Shown piece after piece: positions 43,745 through 54,269 of a stretch of DNA of 64,000 nt (positions within the stretch are counted from its first letter, which is position 1; each line of letters starts with the position of its first letter). The stretch spans positions 806,001-870,000 of the forward strand of contig JACJZU010000001.1 of assembly GCA_020635435.1 (NCBI GenBank), in the 5' to 3' direction. The notes beneath the pieces were generated by a model. It was not told the origin of the DNA. It did not search any database and saw only the letters and a list, made by a program, of their open reading frames with translations. The DNA is from Flavobacteriales bacterium (lineage in GTDB: Bacteria > Bacteroidota > Bacteroidia > NS11-12g > UBA9320). Made by a program: the position numbers and the translations under genes.

Positions 43745-44839
43745 CTATTTGCGTTTTTCACCGGCGTGAGTGATGAGTGTGGAATCGGTGATCTCCTCTT
43801 CCAGATCGAATAGGAATGTTCCCTCCGGTGCCAAATGATTCAGGAAGGTGATCACATTTCGAGCATAAAGCTCACTCGCATTCGTTGATAATGTAGATGG
43901 CAAATTGCCATAACCCATAATTCGAACACCTTTATGTTCCACGGTTTCTCCGGCCCTGCTCAAGGTGCAATTACCACCCTGCTCAACCGCCATATCCACA
44001 ATAACAGATCCGAATTTCATCCGCTCCACTTGATCCTGATCGATCAAAACCGGAGCCTTCCTCCCGGGAACCAAAGCAGTGGTAATTACCAGGTCGGCAT
44101 TGAAAAGTGACTTGTTCACAGCTTCCCTCTGTTTTTGGCGATATTCCTCCGTGGCCTCCTTCGCATAACCACCCTCAGAACCAACCTCACCCTGTACTGT
44201 GATAAACCGTGCACCAAGCGATTCCGCCTGTTCCTGACATTCCGGTCGAACATCCGTTGCCTCTACAACTGCACCCAAACGCTTCGCAGTGGCAATGGCT
44301 TGCAAACCGGCCACACCCACTCCAAAGATCAACACTTTGGAAGGTTGGATCGTTCCTGCAGCTGTCATCATCAGTGGGAAAATCCGCGTCATCTCGTTCG
44401 CCCCCATCAACACAGCCTTGTAACCGGCCAGGTTGCTCTGAGAACTCAATACATCCATACTTTGTGCCCTCGAAATACGTGGAATAGCATCCATCGAAAA
44501 TGCGCTCACCCGACGCGAAGCCAGACGAGCACACAATTCTTCATTCATCAGATGGTACAAAAGAGAGATCAACACCGCACCTTCCTTGTAAGTATCCACT
44601 TCAGTAAGTTCGGGGGGATTCACCCGAATGATCACGTCCGATTCGGCTGAAATAACAGAACGCTCCACAATAGAAGCACCTTCCTTCTCGAAACTGGAAT
44701 CGCTAAAAGCAGAAGCATCACCTGCACCTCGTTCAACCAGAACGGTGTGCCCCTTCTGAATGAGCTGTTTAACGACCTGGGGTGAAAGCGCCACCCGATT
44801 CTCATTTTCCTTGGTTTCTTTGAAAACACCTATGCGCAC
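43745..44839 (-). CDS. pntAA: NAD(P) transhydrogenase subunit alpha, NAD-binding part
   Basis: The 364-aa soluble domain I binds NADH. It starts with IGVFKETKENENRVALSPQVV, shared with alanine dehydrogenase, and has the Rossmann motif KVLIFGVGVAGLQAIATAKRLGAVVEATD and the RQKQREAV-type mobile loop region. The start codon is GTG (44837-44839). Lack of membrane helices at the C-terminus confirms the split form. It is the first gene of the pnt unit. Confidence 0.94.
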   Translation of the reverse strand: MRIGVFKETKENENRVALSPQVVKQLIQKGHTVLVERGAGDASAFSDSSFEKEGASIVERSVISAESDVIIRVNPPELTEVDTYKEGAVLISLLYHLMNEELCARLASRRVSAFSMDAIPRISRAQSMDVLSSQSNLAGYKAVLMGANEMTRIFPLMMTAAGTIQPSKVLIFGVGVAGLQAIATAKRLGAVVEATDVRPECQEQAESLGARFITVQGEVGSEGGYAKEATEEYRQKQREAVNKSLFNADLVITTALVPGRKAPVLIDQDQVERMKFGSVIVDMAVEQGGNCTLSRAGETVEHKGVRIMGYGNLPSTLSTNASELYARNVITFLNHLAPEGTFLFDLEEEITDSTLITHAGEKRK

Positions 44840-44968
44840 AATACCTAATTTGCTGTTAATGATCGTGTAAATCTATGATTTTATAGCATCACAGACAATT
44901 CAGCGATATTAGGCTAAACCTTATCCAAAATCCCATGATATCGCTCATGAGCAAAGAAGTATTGTGAG

Positions 44969-47371
44969 CTATTTCAGTACTATTCTGCGTACACCGATGC
45001 CCTCTGTGGTTTCGACCCGAATAAAATACATCCCCGATCCAAGCTCATAGGAACTCAGATCAATTGAAACAATCGATTCGGAGACATTCCCGGTAGGCAT
45101 TTTCTCGAATAACAAACTTCCACGGCCATCCATAACCATGACCCTTCGAAACTCGTTATACGGATCAATCTCAATTTTTAGCAGACCATTTGTAGGATTC
45201 GGATATACCCGCAACTTGTCGAGGCCGTAATGAGGGATAAACCCTGAATTTCCGATTCTAAACTCGCGTTCAACTATGGTCTCACAACCAAAAAAGCCTA
45301 TGGCTGAAAGACGAACAGTAAATGATCCCTCCTGTTCAGCAATGAGCTTCGTTGAGCTTTCAGCAAGCTTCTGACCATCTGGAAGTTCCCATTCAAGGCT
45401 GCGGTGAGAACTTGCGATAGCATTCATACGTACAGTATCTCCGAGGACATAAGCGGTTTTGTCGAATTCGATCTCAACATCCGGACCTGAAACTGCCCGA
45501 TATGCCTGAACCTTCTCATCAGACCCGCAACCGTTCACGGCTGTCAGTCGGATCTGATAGTAATCCGGCTTTTCGTAAACATGGAATGTGTGAAAATCCA
45601 TCGGGTTAATCTCCTCAATGATCCCATCTCCAAAATTGATGAGCATGGAATCGGAATTCCTGGTGAAATTGTCGATGAGAACCATGTCTCCAACGCAACC
45701 CGTTGGAGGAAAGGCCCAGAAACTGACTTTTGGGGCCATTGTATGATCTGTGATATCAAAATACAACCCGGATTCGTACTCAAGACCACAGGCACTTCGA
45801 TACACACACTTCACAAAATGGTTGCCAGTTGCTGCAAACGAGCGCCGCACGGTGCGCTGTCCACTTACTCTGTATCCATCATCAAAGTACCATTCGATAT
45901 CATTCACAATTCTCATGTTCTGAATTTCCAGGTTGAACTCTAAAGTGTCATTTACACAACTTGCCAATGCAGCATTACCATAGTTTACCGTAATGCGCGA
46001 CTCTATTTCTGCATCATTCAAAACATAAAATACAAAGTCACTGGTTGTAAAATTCCCGCAGCGATTTGTCAGACGGGTTCTGATTTGGTAATTTCCGGCA
46101 ACATCATACCGCATGGTCAAATTACGACCTGTATCTACAAGTGTAAGTGTCTGTCCGTTGCCAAAATCCACAAAGAAGGTGTCCCCTACAGTCAAAGCAG
46201 GGGGGTAAAAACTGAGCATTTCACCCGGGCACACGTTTGATGGACTGAACAAGCCGTAATATGGAGGCGATGTGTTACCATCAACTACAATTTCATACCC
46301 CAATGTGTCGGGTTTACCGCATGTCGGATTCAAATAGACAACAACCTGGAACGTATCTTCTGAGCTATAAATATGTGTATTGGTATACGAGTAGATTGAA
46401 CCATCGGAAACTATTGTATCGATCATTCCATCGCCATAGTCAATATGAGCAATACCGCCCATAGCACTTGATGAAAAGACAATATTAACCGGCTGCCCCG
46501 GACAAACTTTGTTTGGATACCCGTAGAGATAATGATAACGGTCTGCAGTATCTGTGATCAATACTTCTTTGGTTATAGTGTCTCTTCCGCATTGATTGAA
46601 TGCTATAGCCCGAAGTTTCACAGTCTGGGGTGAGTCGAAACGGATCTTTGACTCCTCCAGATACGTTTTTTCCAGATCATTGACAAACAAATGAAAACTG
46701 TCTGATCCGAAACCAGAACCGTCATAAACACTCACATTGAACTCCTCTCCCGGACAAGCCTGATCCGGTGCTGATATGGAAACCATAGGTTTGGCGTCCA
46801 TTCCGTCCGTCACGGTGACCTTTCGCGTGAAACTTTGAGTTCCACAAAAACCATAAACACGGACCTCTATTGTAAAGGCTCCTGCAACTGAATAAGTATG
46901 TCTCGGGTAAATCACGCTCGATGAAGTCCCATCTCCAAAGGTCCACGACACGGATTCTACCCCTCTAACGGTCGACCATTCGGATACAGTCAATTCGGTT
47001 CCCTTACAGATCGTGATATCGCCAAAGCCCTGATCAAAATTCATATTGTAATAGGGCATTGCATGGACTCTCAAATACTTGGTGAGCGTATCCCTGCTAC
47101 CACCTGTTCCCGAAACGATCAGCCGGATGGTATGGGTACCGGAAGAGTTTGGAGTGTACTCGAAATTATCCGCCCCTCCCTTGTAAGTCCCGTTTACGTA
47201 CCAACTTACGCTCTGTGCGCCCGTTGATATATCGGAAATAGTGACTTGCGTCCCCTCGCAGATGACGGTATCACTTAACATCATTCTGGCCTGAACCTGT
47301 GCAGTAACTGTTCCTTTGCTGAAAAGGCCAAACATCAGACTCAAAACAACTGCTCTTACCCTGCTCTTCAT
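44969..47371 (-). CDS. Secreted PKD-domain protein with T9SS C-terminal sorting domain
   Basis: The 800-aa protein has a signal peptide (ending TVTAQ) and a chain of PKD/Ig-like repeats, each with a Cys pair and motifs like WTFGDGTSSSVIYPRHTYS, IDYGDGMIDTIVSDGS and WYFDDGYRVSGQRTVRRSFAATG. The last 90 residues are a type A T9SS signal: LRVYPNPTNGLLKIEI, RVMVMDGRGSLLFEK, SGMYFIRVETTEG and a final RRIVLK. It should therefore be exported through the type IX system and attached to the cell surface or released. No enzymatic domain is seen; adhesion is a plausible role. Confidence 0.9.
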   Translation of the reverse strand: MKSRVRAVVLSLMFGLFSKGTVTAQVQARMMLSDTVICEGTQVTISDISTGAQSVSWYVNGTYKGGADNFEYTPNSSGTHTIRLIVSGTGGSRDTLTKYLRVHAMPYYNMNFDQGFGDITICKGTELTVSEWSTVRGVESVSWTFGDGTSSSVIYPRHTYSVAGAFTIEVRVYGFCGTQSFTRKVTVTDGMDAKPMVSISAPDQACPGEEFNVSVYDGSGFGSDSFHLFVNDLEKTYLEESKIRFDSPQTVKLRAIAFNQCGRDTITKEVLITDTADRYHYLYGYPNKVCPGQPVNIVFSSSAMGGIAHIDYGDGMIDTIVSDGSIYSYTNTHIYSSEDTFQVVVYLNPTCGKPDTLGYEIVVDGNTSPPYYGLFSPSNVCPGEMLSFYPPALTVGDTFFVDFGNGQTLTLVDTGRNLTMRYDVAGNYQIRTRLTNRCGNFTTSDFVFYVLNDAEIESRITVNYGNAALASCVNDTLEFNLEIQNMRIVNDIEWYFDDGYRVSGQRTVRRSFAATGNHFVKCVYRSACGLEYESGLYFDITDHTMAPKVSFWAFPPTGCVGDMVLIDNFTRNSDSMLINFGDGIIEEINPMDFHTFHVYEKPDYYQIRLTAVNGCGSDEKVQAYRAVSGPDVEIEFDKTAYVLGDTVRMNAIASSHRSLEWELPDGQKLAESSTKLIAEQEGSFTVRLSAIGFFGCETIVEREFRIGNSGFIPHYGLDKLRVYPNPTNGLLKIEIDPYNEFRRVMVMDGRGSLLFEKMPTGNVSESIVSIDLSSYELGSGMYFIRVETTEGIGVRRIVLK

Positions 47372-47508
47372 GTTTCAATTTTTCCCGAAGGTCAATCACT
47401 AAAACATTAATTCACAGGACATTAGTCACACAAACCCATGATTTTACACAGGGTTGGACAGTGTTTTCGTTCCGAAAAATCCCGATTAAGTAAATCGGTT
47501 CCTCCAGG

Positions 47509-50343
47509 CTATTTATTTTCCGGCATCAGAATGCCAACATGTGGGTTGGAACTCAGGTATTTCGCCGCGGTTTCCTTCAGATCCCGGGCAGTGATGCTAC
47601 GGACCTCCGTCTCGCTCAACATCAATTTCTCTGCCGGCTCACCGAGCTTCTCCGATAGTTCCATATAATTCAGCCAGTAACCATTGCTTTGTTGTCTTTC
47701 TTTGATCTCTTTTACCTTGGCTTCTATTGCCTTCTGAACATCCTTATTCTCCGGACCCTGTTCTATGAGTTTCGTGATCTGACCTTTTGTCGCTTCGATA
47801 AGGGCATTGGTATTCTCCGGACCACAGGGAAAAGATATGCTGAAGCTGTAGCGTTCATAAGGGATCTTCGATAGACCAGCGCGAGCTCCACTTCCGTACA
47901 CTCCACTCATCTCTTCCCGTAGCGTTTCAGTGAGTTTGATCGAAAGTACATCGGCCAGTAACTCAATTTTAAGATCATCCGATTTGCTATACACGGCCTT
48001 ACCTGTAAACAGCATGCGAACTGTGCTTTTCGGCTCAGTACCTTTTTCGATCGTGATAGTTCCACCCTCTTCTTTAGCCCTGCATGCTACATCCTTGTAA
48101 TTTTCGCGGGTAACAGTTGTTTGCAAGGTACCCAAATAAAGCTCCGCAAGATCTTTCAGACGCTCCGGGTCAATGTTGCCCACGAAGAAGAAGATAAAAT
48201 CTGCAGCATTCGAAAATCGCTCTGCCTGCACTCGGCTAATATCCTTGTAACTCGTATTTGCCCAATCCTTTTCATCGGGTAACCGCCAGCTCCGATTACA
48301 ACCCGAATAAAGATAATCCTCCCATTGCATGCTGAAATACATGGAAGGGTTTGCCATCATATTTTGCATCATGGACTTCTGGCGATTGACATAAACACTG
48401 AAAGCCTCTTCATCCGAGCGCGGGGAACTGAAGTTCAGATTGATCATTTGAAACAGGAGTTCAATATCATCGGGCGAGCATGATCCGCCAAGAGACTCTT
48501 CATAAGTAGAGATATAGGGATTCAGACGCACATCTTTCCCCGAAAGTATTTTGTCCAGATCTGTTCTTGAGAAGGATCCAAGACCGGTTTCACGGATCGC
48601 ATCCAAACCAAATCGGATACGTTCGTAAGTTCCTTCGTCATACAAGGAAGTACCGCCCTTACTCTGGGCAGAAAACAAGATCTCATCATTCTTCAGATTA
48701 GTGATCTTATATTGTATCCGTACCCCATTGGACAAAACCATCTCAGAAGCGTCAATTGCTTCAAGCCTTTTACTGGAACTTACCTTTCCTCTCTGTTTGG
48801 GAGTTTCCATGAGTTCATCCACCTGGATCTCCGGTTCCGGGGCGTCCACGGGCTCATTCAAAACCCTTTGGATCAAACCCAAAATGCTTGGTTCTTCGGG
48901 CATGGCCGGCCTGGATTTCTCACTTCCAGTTACCAAGACCACGGCATTTTTATCAAATTCTACTTTTTCAAGGTATTGTTTGAGTTCCATAGGATTTGTC
49001 TCATCAAATGTCATAGTCGCAAAATCCAATTTCCAATTGGGGTCTGGAAATGGTTGACCAGTGAGAAAATGGTCCACCAGGCCGTACGACAACCTGTTGC
49101 TTGGTGTTTTATCCATTTCCTTGACTTGATTCTCGTAAGCATTCAGCAAACGATCCTTGGCTCGATTCAACTCACCCTCCGAAAAACCATGGATCTTTGC
49201 TCGAAGAAGTTCGCCGTAAAGCAATTCTATACTTTCAGAGAACTTTTCATTAGATACCAAAGCACTGGCCTGAATGGCCGTTTTACTCCGCGCACCCCAC
49301 ATTTCTCCCATTGCAACCCACCCGTAGGATATCGGTGAGCCTCCTTTTTGGGTTCGGATATCGATGCGTTCATTGATAATATCGAAGATCAACCTGTAAC
49401 GAAGGGATTCTTTGAATTCCTCCACTGTGCCTTTGACCTCTCGCTTTCCCTTCATCTTGAAATAGAGACTTACCTGATTGTATACGGCCTCAGGGTCCGA
49501 ATTGACAGATACGAGTATCTCCTCATGATCGGGAATCGGGTATATCTCTTTTGTGTTAAGTGCATTATTGGTGGGAATATCCGCCATATTTTCACGGATA
49601 TACGATTCAGCCTTCGAAGGGTCTATGTCGCCTATCACAATAACTGCCATAAGATCCGGACGGTACCAATCGCGATAGAATCTTTTGATCGTTTCATGAT
49701 CAAAGTTCTTGAGTATCTCCTCCTTTCCGATGGGTAAACGTTCGGCATATCGGGAATCCTTGAAAACAATGGGCAAGTAATTCTCCATCATTCGCTTATC
49801 AGCACCCAAACCAAGTCTGTACTCCTCCAATACTACGCCACGCTCTTTATCCACCTCTTCCGGATCGAATAGAAGGTTGTGGGCCCAATCCTGCAGAACC
49901 AGGAAACCTTTCTTTATCAGATCCTCATCCTCTGTTGGCAACGACAACATGTAAACGGTCTCGTCGAAGCTGGTGTAAGCATTCAGGTGTGCACCAAATT
50001 TCACACCCGCACTTTGCAGGTAATCTACCAACTCATTCTTCTTGAAGTGCTCGGTCCCATTGAAGGCCATATGCTCGCAGAAATGTGCCAAACCAAGCTG
50101 CTCCTCGCTTTCCTGCATGGATCCGGCATTCACAGCTAAACGCAACTCAACCTTATTCTCCGGTTTCTGATTCGGTAAAATGAAGTATTTCATACCGTTC
50201 TCCAATTTGCCCGTAATTACACCGGGGTGCAGCGGTACTTTATCCGGACCATAATTATCTTCTTGTAAATGAACGATCTGTGCGCTTGTGATCAGCCCTG
50301 TGGCCAACGCGATAAGCAGTAATAGGAACTTTCCTGTTTTCAT
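47509..50343 (-). CDS. M16-family (insulinase/pitrilysin) metalloprotease
   Basis: The 944-aa exported protein has a signal peptide ending LITSAQ. The inverted zinc motif HFCEH (His87, Glu90, His91) lies in LAHFCEHMAFNGT, with the distal Glu in ERGVVLEEYR. An active N-terminal half is followed by an inactive second half from about residue 520 (ASEMVLSNGVRIQYK). The fold forms a clamshell that degrades peptides. It is monocistronic, with promoter and terminator unclear, and is probably periplasmic. Confidence 0.94.
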   Translation of the reverse strand: MKTGKFLLLLIALATGLITSAQIVHLQEDNYGPDKVPLHPGVITGKLENGMKYFILPNQKPENKVELRLAVNAGSMQESEEQLGLAHFCEHMAFNGTEHFKKNELVDYLQSAGVKFGAHLNAYTSFDETVYMLSLPTEDEDLIKKGFLVLQDWAHNLLFDPEEVDKERGVVLEEYRLGLGADKRMMENYLPIVFKDSRYAERLPIGKEEILKNFDHETIKRFYRDWYRPDLMAVIVIGDIDPSKAESYIRENMADIPTNNALNTKEIYPIPDHEEILVSVNSDPEAVYNQVSLYFKMKGKREVKGTVEEFKESLRYRLIFDIINERIDIRTQKGGSPISYGWVAMGEMWGARSKTAIQASALVSNEKFSESIELLYGELLRAKIHGFSEGELNRAKDRLLNAYENQVKEMDKTPSNRLSYGLVDHFLTGQPFPDPNWKLDFATMTFDETNPMELKQYLEKVEFDKNAVVLVTGSEKSRPAMPEEPSILGLIQRVLNEPVDAPEPEIQVDELMETPKQRGKVSSSKRLEAIDASEMVLSNGVRIQYKITNLKNDEILFSAQSKGGTSLYDEGTYERIRFGLDAIRETGLGSFSRTDLDKILSGKDVRLNPYISTYEESLGGSCSPDDIELLFQMINLNFSSPRSDEEAFSVYVNRQKSMMQNMMANPSMYFSMQWEDYLYSGCNRSWRLPDEKDWANTSYKDISRVQAERFSNAADFIFFFVGNIDPERLKDLAELYLGTLQTTVTRENYKDVACRAKEEGGTITIEKGTEPKSTVRMLFTGKAVYSKSDDLKIELLADVLSIKLTETLREEMSGVYGSGARAGLSKIPYERYSFSISFPCGPENTNALIEATKGQITKLIEQGPENKDVQKAIEAKVKEIKERQQSNGYWLNYMELSEKLGEPAEKLMLSETEVRSITARDLKETAAKYLSSNPHVGILMPENK

Positions 50344-50453
50344 TGTTTTGAATTGATGGACTGATCTCAGTCTCGGTTTGCTTGAACGGTCTAAAATAGT
50401 TGATTTCCCGTACAGACATCGAACATTGAAGGATAATTGTTGTTCTCCTTCTC

Positions 50454-51740
50454 ATGGCGGTAATTTTTCACTGGTTCAGAAGAGATCTTCGCATTGAGGA
50501 CAATCATTCATTGTTTGAGTCTTCGCTATCGGGAGATCCTGTGATCCCCTTGTTCATATTTGACTCCAATATCCTTTCTGAACTTGATGCTGCGGATTCC
50601 CGCGTCACATTCATTCACGATACGCTGGTGCATCTTCATATAGAGCTGCGCCTAAAAGGGAGCGACTTGTTGGTGAAGTACGGCGATCCCCTAAAGGTAT
50701 GGGAAGAGATTCTTGCAGAATTTGACGTTCGTGAAGTGCATGCAAACGAGGATTACGAGCCTTATGCTCTGGAACGAGACAGTTCAGTTGCCGGCTTTTT
50801 GAACCAACATGGTATTCATTTCAAATTGTGGAAGGATCAAGTGATTTTTCACAAGGATGAGGTTGTAAAATCGGATGGACGACCCTACACAGTGTATACA
50901 CCCTATAGCAGAAAGTGGAAGGAGCTATTCAGTATGAAATATGCCTCTGCCTTCCCTTCTGAAAACGCTCATTTCCTGAACTTCCGAGGTCCTGAGATAC
51001 CTACATTAGAGTCCATGGGTTTCAAAAGGAGTGAAATTTCTGTCGGTCGTCCTGACCTTTCACCTGAACTACTCTCCAAGTATTCGGATCAGCGAAATAC
51101 ACCGGCCATTCCCGGCACCTCCCGCATTGGTATTCATCTGCGCTTTGGCACGATCAGCATCCGCTCGGCCATTTCGTTGGCTTTGAACTACAGTGAAACC
51201 TGGTTGAACGAACTGATATGGCGCTCTTTCTTCAGCCAACTTCTTTACCATTTTCCACACTCCGTTCAAGGCGAATTCAAAACGAATTACAGCCGTATTC
51301 CATGGAGAAACGACGAAGCGGATCTGGATAAATGGAAAAGCGGCCGAACCGGCTTCCCTCTTGTGGATGCCGGTATGCGCGAGTTGGTTGCGACCGGCTT
51401 CATGCACAACCGCGTGCGGATGCTCACTGCATCATTTCTATGCAAGCAATTATTGATCGATTGGCGACTGGGAGAGGCGTTCTTTGCCAAGCACCTACTG
51501 GATTACGATCTTTCATCCAATGTTGGGAACTGGCAATGGGCTTCGGGAACAGGTGCTGATGCCGCACCCTATTTCAGGGTTTTCAATCCGATCACTCAGC
51601 AGGAGAAGTTCGATCCGAAATTCACGTACATCAAGAGATGGGTTCCGGAATTCGGAACCTCTCAGTATCCGAAACCGATGATCGATCTCAAGTTCGCCCG
51701 AGAACGCTGTCTGCAGACCTTCAAAGAGAATCTCAGCTGA
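50454..51740 (+). CDS. phrB: Deoxyribodipyrimidine photolyase (cryptochrome/photolyase family)
   Basis: The 428-aa flavoprotein repairs cyclobutane pyrimidine dimers with light. The N-terminal antenna domain begins IFHWFRRDLRIEDNHSL. The FAD-binding domain includes TGFPLVDAGMRELVATGFMHNRVRM and NVGNWQWASGTGADAAPYFRVFNP, close to class I CPD photolyases. Length and motifs are complete. A cryptochrome role cannot be excluded. The gene ends convergently with the E1 gene, overlapping it by 8 bp. Confidence 0.92.
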   Translation: MAVIFHWFRRDLRIEDNHSLFESSLSGDPVIPLFIFDSNILSELDAADSRVTFIHDTLVHLHIELRLKGSDLLVKYGDPLKVWEEILAEFDVREVHANEDYEPYALERDSSVAGFLNQHGIHFKLWKDQVIFHKDEVVKSDGRPYTVYTPYSRKWKELFSMKYASAFPSENAHFLNFRGPEIPTLESMGFKRSEISVGRPDLSPELLSKYSDQRNTPAIPGTSRIGIHLRFGTISIRSAISLALNYSETWLNELIWRSFFSQLLYHFPHSVQGEFKTNYSRIPWRNDEADLDKWKSGRTGFPLVDAGMRELVATGFMHNRVRMLTASFLCKQLLIDWRLGEAFFAKHLLDYDLSSNVGNWQWASGTGADAAPYFRVFNPITQQEKFDPKFTYIKRWVPEFGTSQYPKPMIDLKFARERCLQTFKENLS

Positions 51741-54156
51741 GATAAGCCGGATACCTGTCCGGGTCGTACTCATGCATTAAGTCGTAGATAACGCGGTAAA
51801 TGTCCTCAGCATTGGGTTTACTGAAGTAATCTCCGTCGGTACCATAGGCGGGTCTGTGAGCTCGGGCAGATATTGTTCTGGGTTCTGCATCCAGAAAGCG
51901 GTATGCCCCTTGTTTCTCAAGAACTTGTTGCATCATATAGGCTGTAGCTCCTCCGGGAACATCCTCATCAAGGAAGATCACTTTATTTGTCTTCTTGATC
52001 GATTCCACGATCAAATTATTGAGGTCAAAAGGCAAAAGAGTCTGAACATCAATAAGTTCGACACTGATTCCGATCTCCGAAAGTTTGTCAATCGCTTCCT
52101 GAGCCACCCTGAGTGTAGATCCATAGGATACTACCGTAATATCAGTCCCCTCGTTCAAAATCTCGGGTATGCCTAAAGGTACCGTGTAGGAACTCAAATT
52201 ATCTGGTAGGCGTTCTTTCAAGCGATATCCGTTCAAACACTCAACGATCAGGGCCGGTTCGTCCGATAAGAGCATGGCATTGTAAAACCCGGCCGCTTGA
52301 ACCATGTTTCGCGGTACCAGGACATGCATGCCCCGAACAGCGTGAACGATCATTCCCATCGGACTGCCGCTGTGCCAAATTCCCTCAAGGCGATGCCCAC
52401 GGGTGCGAATGATCAACGGAACCTTTTGTCCACCTTTGGTCCGATACTGGAGTGTGGCAATATCATCACTCATCACCTGCAAGGCGTAGAGGAGATAATC
52501 GAGATACTGGATCTCACAAATTGGTCTCAGTCCGCGCATTGCAGCACCAATGGCCTGACCAACGATCGTGTTCTCCCGTATTCCGGTATCCATCACGCGG
52601 TGAATGCCGTGTTTCTCCTGTAATCCTGCAAAACCTTGATTCACATCCCCTATATGGCCAACATCCTCACCGAATGCGACAACGCGCGCGTCTCTTTCAA
52701 GGATTGAATCGAATGTTTTTTGAAGGATCTCGTACCCATTCAGTACAGGACTTGACTCTGAATAAATAGCAGGATGAATCGGTATGTGAAGGATCGATTC
52801 AGATGATTCGCTGTACAATGCTGAACTATAGCGTTCGAAATTTTCCTCATTGAATGTTTTTACGAAACGCCCCAATTCCTGACGTTCGTCGGAATGTTCG
52901 CCAATGGATAGTTGCAATGCGGTATGGATCGCCTTGCCAATGTCCTTTCTATCCGGATTCTTGTTAGATCTCAGCTCTGCGGCTAACTGTCGGATCCGAT
53001 CGCCTTGAACCGATCGCTGACTTAAGCGTTCAAGAATTTCAGTAGCCGTTTGCAATTCAAACAGAATCGGTTGCAAGTAGGCCTCCCAGGCTGCCTTTTG
53101 CTCCTTACGAACGAAACTTCGCGCACTTTCCTCTATCTGATCCAATTCCTCCAACTCTGAGAGCCCGTTTTCTAGAATCCATTTTCTGAATTGAACGATG
53201 CAATCGAAATTTTGCTCCCATTCCAAACGTTCCGGAGATTTATAACGCTCATGTGATCCGGATGTGGAGTGACCCTGAGGTTGTGTTACCTCTGTGACGT
53301 GGATAATGGCCGGAGTATGTGTGCTCCTGCATTTCTCTACAGCCTTTTGATAGGTTTTGATCAACGATGCATAATCCCAACCTTTAACAGTATAAAGGGC
53401 GTAACCTTGTCCGGCTTCATCGGTTTGAAATCCGGATAAGATCGAACTCAAATTCTCCTTCGTGGTTTGGTAGCTGGCGGGAACCGAAATACCGTATTCA
53501 TCATCCCAAATGGAAACCAGCATCGGGACTTGTAATACTCCTGCGGCATTAATGGCCTCCCAAAAAGGGCCCTCGCTTGTACTTGCGTTGCCGATCGTAC
53601 CAAAGGCTACCTCATTACCATTCCTACTGAAAAATCCGGTAGGATCTATCGCTGGATCGTTGCGATATAATTTCGATGCCCAGGCAAGCCCGACCAATCG
53701 ACTCATTTGTCCGGCAGTCGGACTAATATCCGACGACGAATTGTAGTTGTCCGTCTGACTTTTCCATGAGCCATCCGCGTTCAACAATCGACTTCCAAAA
53801 TGGCCATTCATTGAACGTCCGGCACTTGATGGTTCCGCATCGACATCAACATGGGCATAAAGTTGCGCAAAAAAGGCGCGTACCGAACTCATACCTGTTG
53901 CGAACATGAAGGTCTGATCTCTGTAATAGCCCGATCTGAAATCCCCCTTGTCAAAGAATTTGGCCATGGCTATTTGCGCCAATTCCTTACCGTCCCCGAA
54001 AATCCCGAACTTAGCTTTGCCGGTCAGGACCTCTTTTCGTCCCAACAAACTCGCCTCCCTGCTTTCAAGAACAATTCGGTAATCATTTAAGACCTCCTGT
54101 CGAAAATCTTCCCTGGTCAATGCTTTTTTATCCGATTTCGATGCAAGTTCTACCAT
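51733..54156 (-). CDS. Fused alpha/beta E1 component of a 2-oxoacid dehydrogenase
   Basis: The 807-aa protein joins an E1-alpha half (about 1-400) and an E1-beta half (about 460-807; VVAFGEDVGHIGDVNQGFAGL, IRENTIVGQAIGAAMRGLRP, RGHRLEGIWHSGSPMGM). Such fusions in Bacteroidota are annotated as 2-oxoisovalerate or pyruvate-type E1, decarboxylating a 2-oxoacid with thiamine diphosphate. In the alpha half the usual GDG cofactor motif reads GNASTSEGPFWEAINAAG, and the second part (usually NN) is WDDEYGIS. It may be a family feature. A thiamine pyrophosphokinase gene lies two genes upstream. The E2 and E3 partners are not in the window. Confidence 0.87.
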   Translation of the reverse strand: MVELASKSDKKALTREDFRQEVLNDYRIVLESREASLLGRKEVLTGKAKFGIFGDGKELAQIAMAKFFDKGDFRSGYYRDQTFMFATGMSSVRAFFAQLYAHVDVDAEPSSAGRSMNGHFGSRLLNADGSWKSQTDNYNSSSDISPTAGQMSRLVGLAWASKLYRNDPAIDPTGFFSRNGNEVAFGTIGNASTSEGPFWEAINAAGVLQVPMLVSIWDDEYGISVPASYQTTKENLSSILSGFQTDEAGQGYALYTVKGWDYASLIKTYQKAVEKCRSTHTPAIIHVTEVTQPQGHSTSGSHERYKSPERLEWEQNFDCIVQFRKWILENGLSELEELDQIEESARSFVRKEQKAAWEAYLQPILFELQTATEILERLSQRSVQGDRIRQLAAELRSNKNPDRKDIGKAIHTALQLSIGEHSDERQELGRFVKTFNEENFERYSSALYSESSESILHIPIHPAIYSESSPVLNGYEILQKTFDSILERDARVVAFGEDVGHIGDVNQGFAGLQEKHGIHRVMDTGIRENTIVGQAIGAAMRGLRPICEIQYLDYLLYALQVMSDDIATLQYRTKGGQKVPLIIRTRGHRLEGIWHSGSPMGMIVHAVRGMHVLVPRNMVQAAGFYNAMLLSDEPALIVECLNGYRLKERLPDNLSSYTVPLGIPEILNEGTDITVVSYGSTLRVAQEAIDKLSEIGISVELIDVQTLLPFDLNNLIVESIKKTNKVIFLDEDVPGGATAYMMQQVLEKQGAYRFLDAEPRTISARAHRPAYGTDGDYFSKPNAEDIYRVIYDLMHEYDPDRYPAYLS

Positions 54157-54269
54157 TTTAGCAAACGACTCTAAATTTCAAAATCCCATACCGCAGATAA
54201 ATCCTACGAATGGCCTGCAAAAATAGCCATTGAACAGGCAACCTACGTGTAATTCAAGACTCGGATGAT

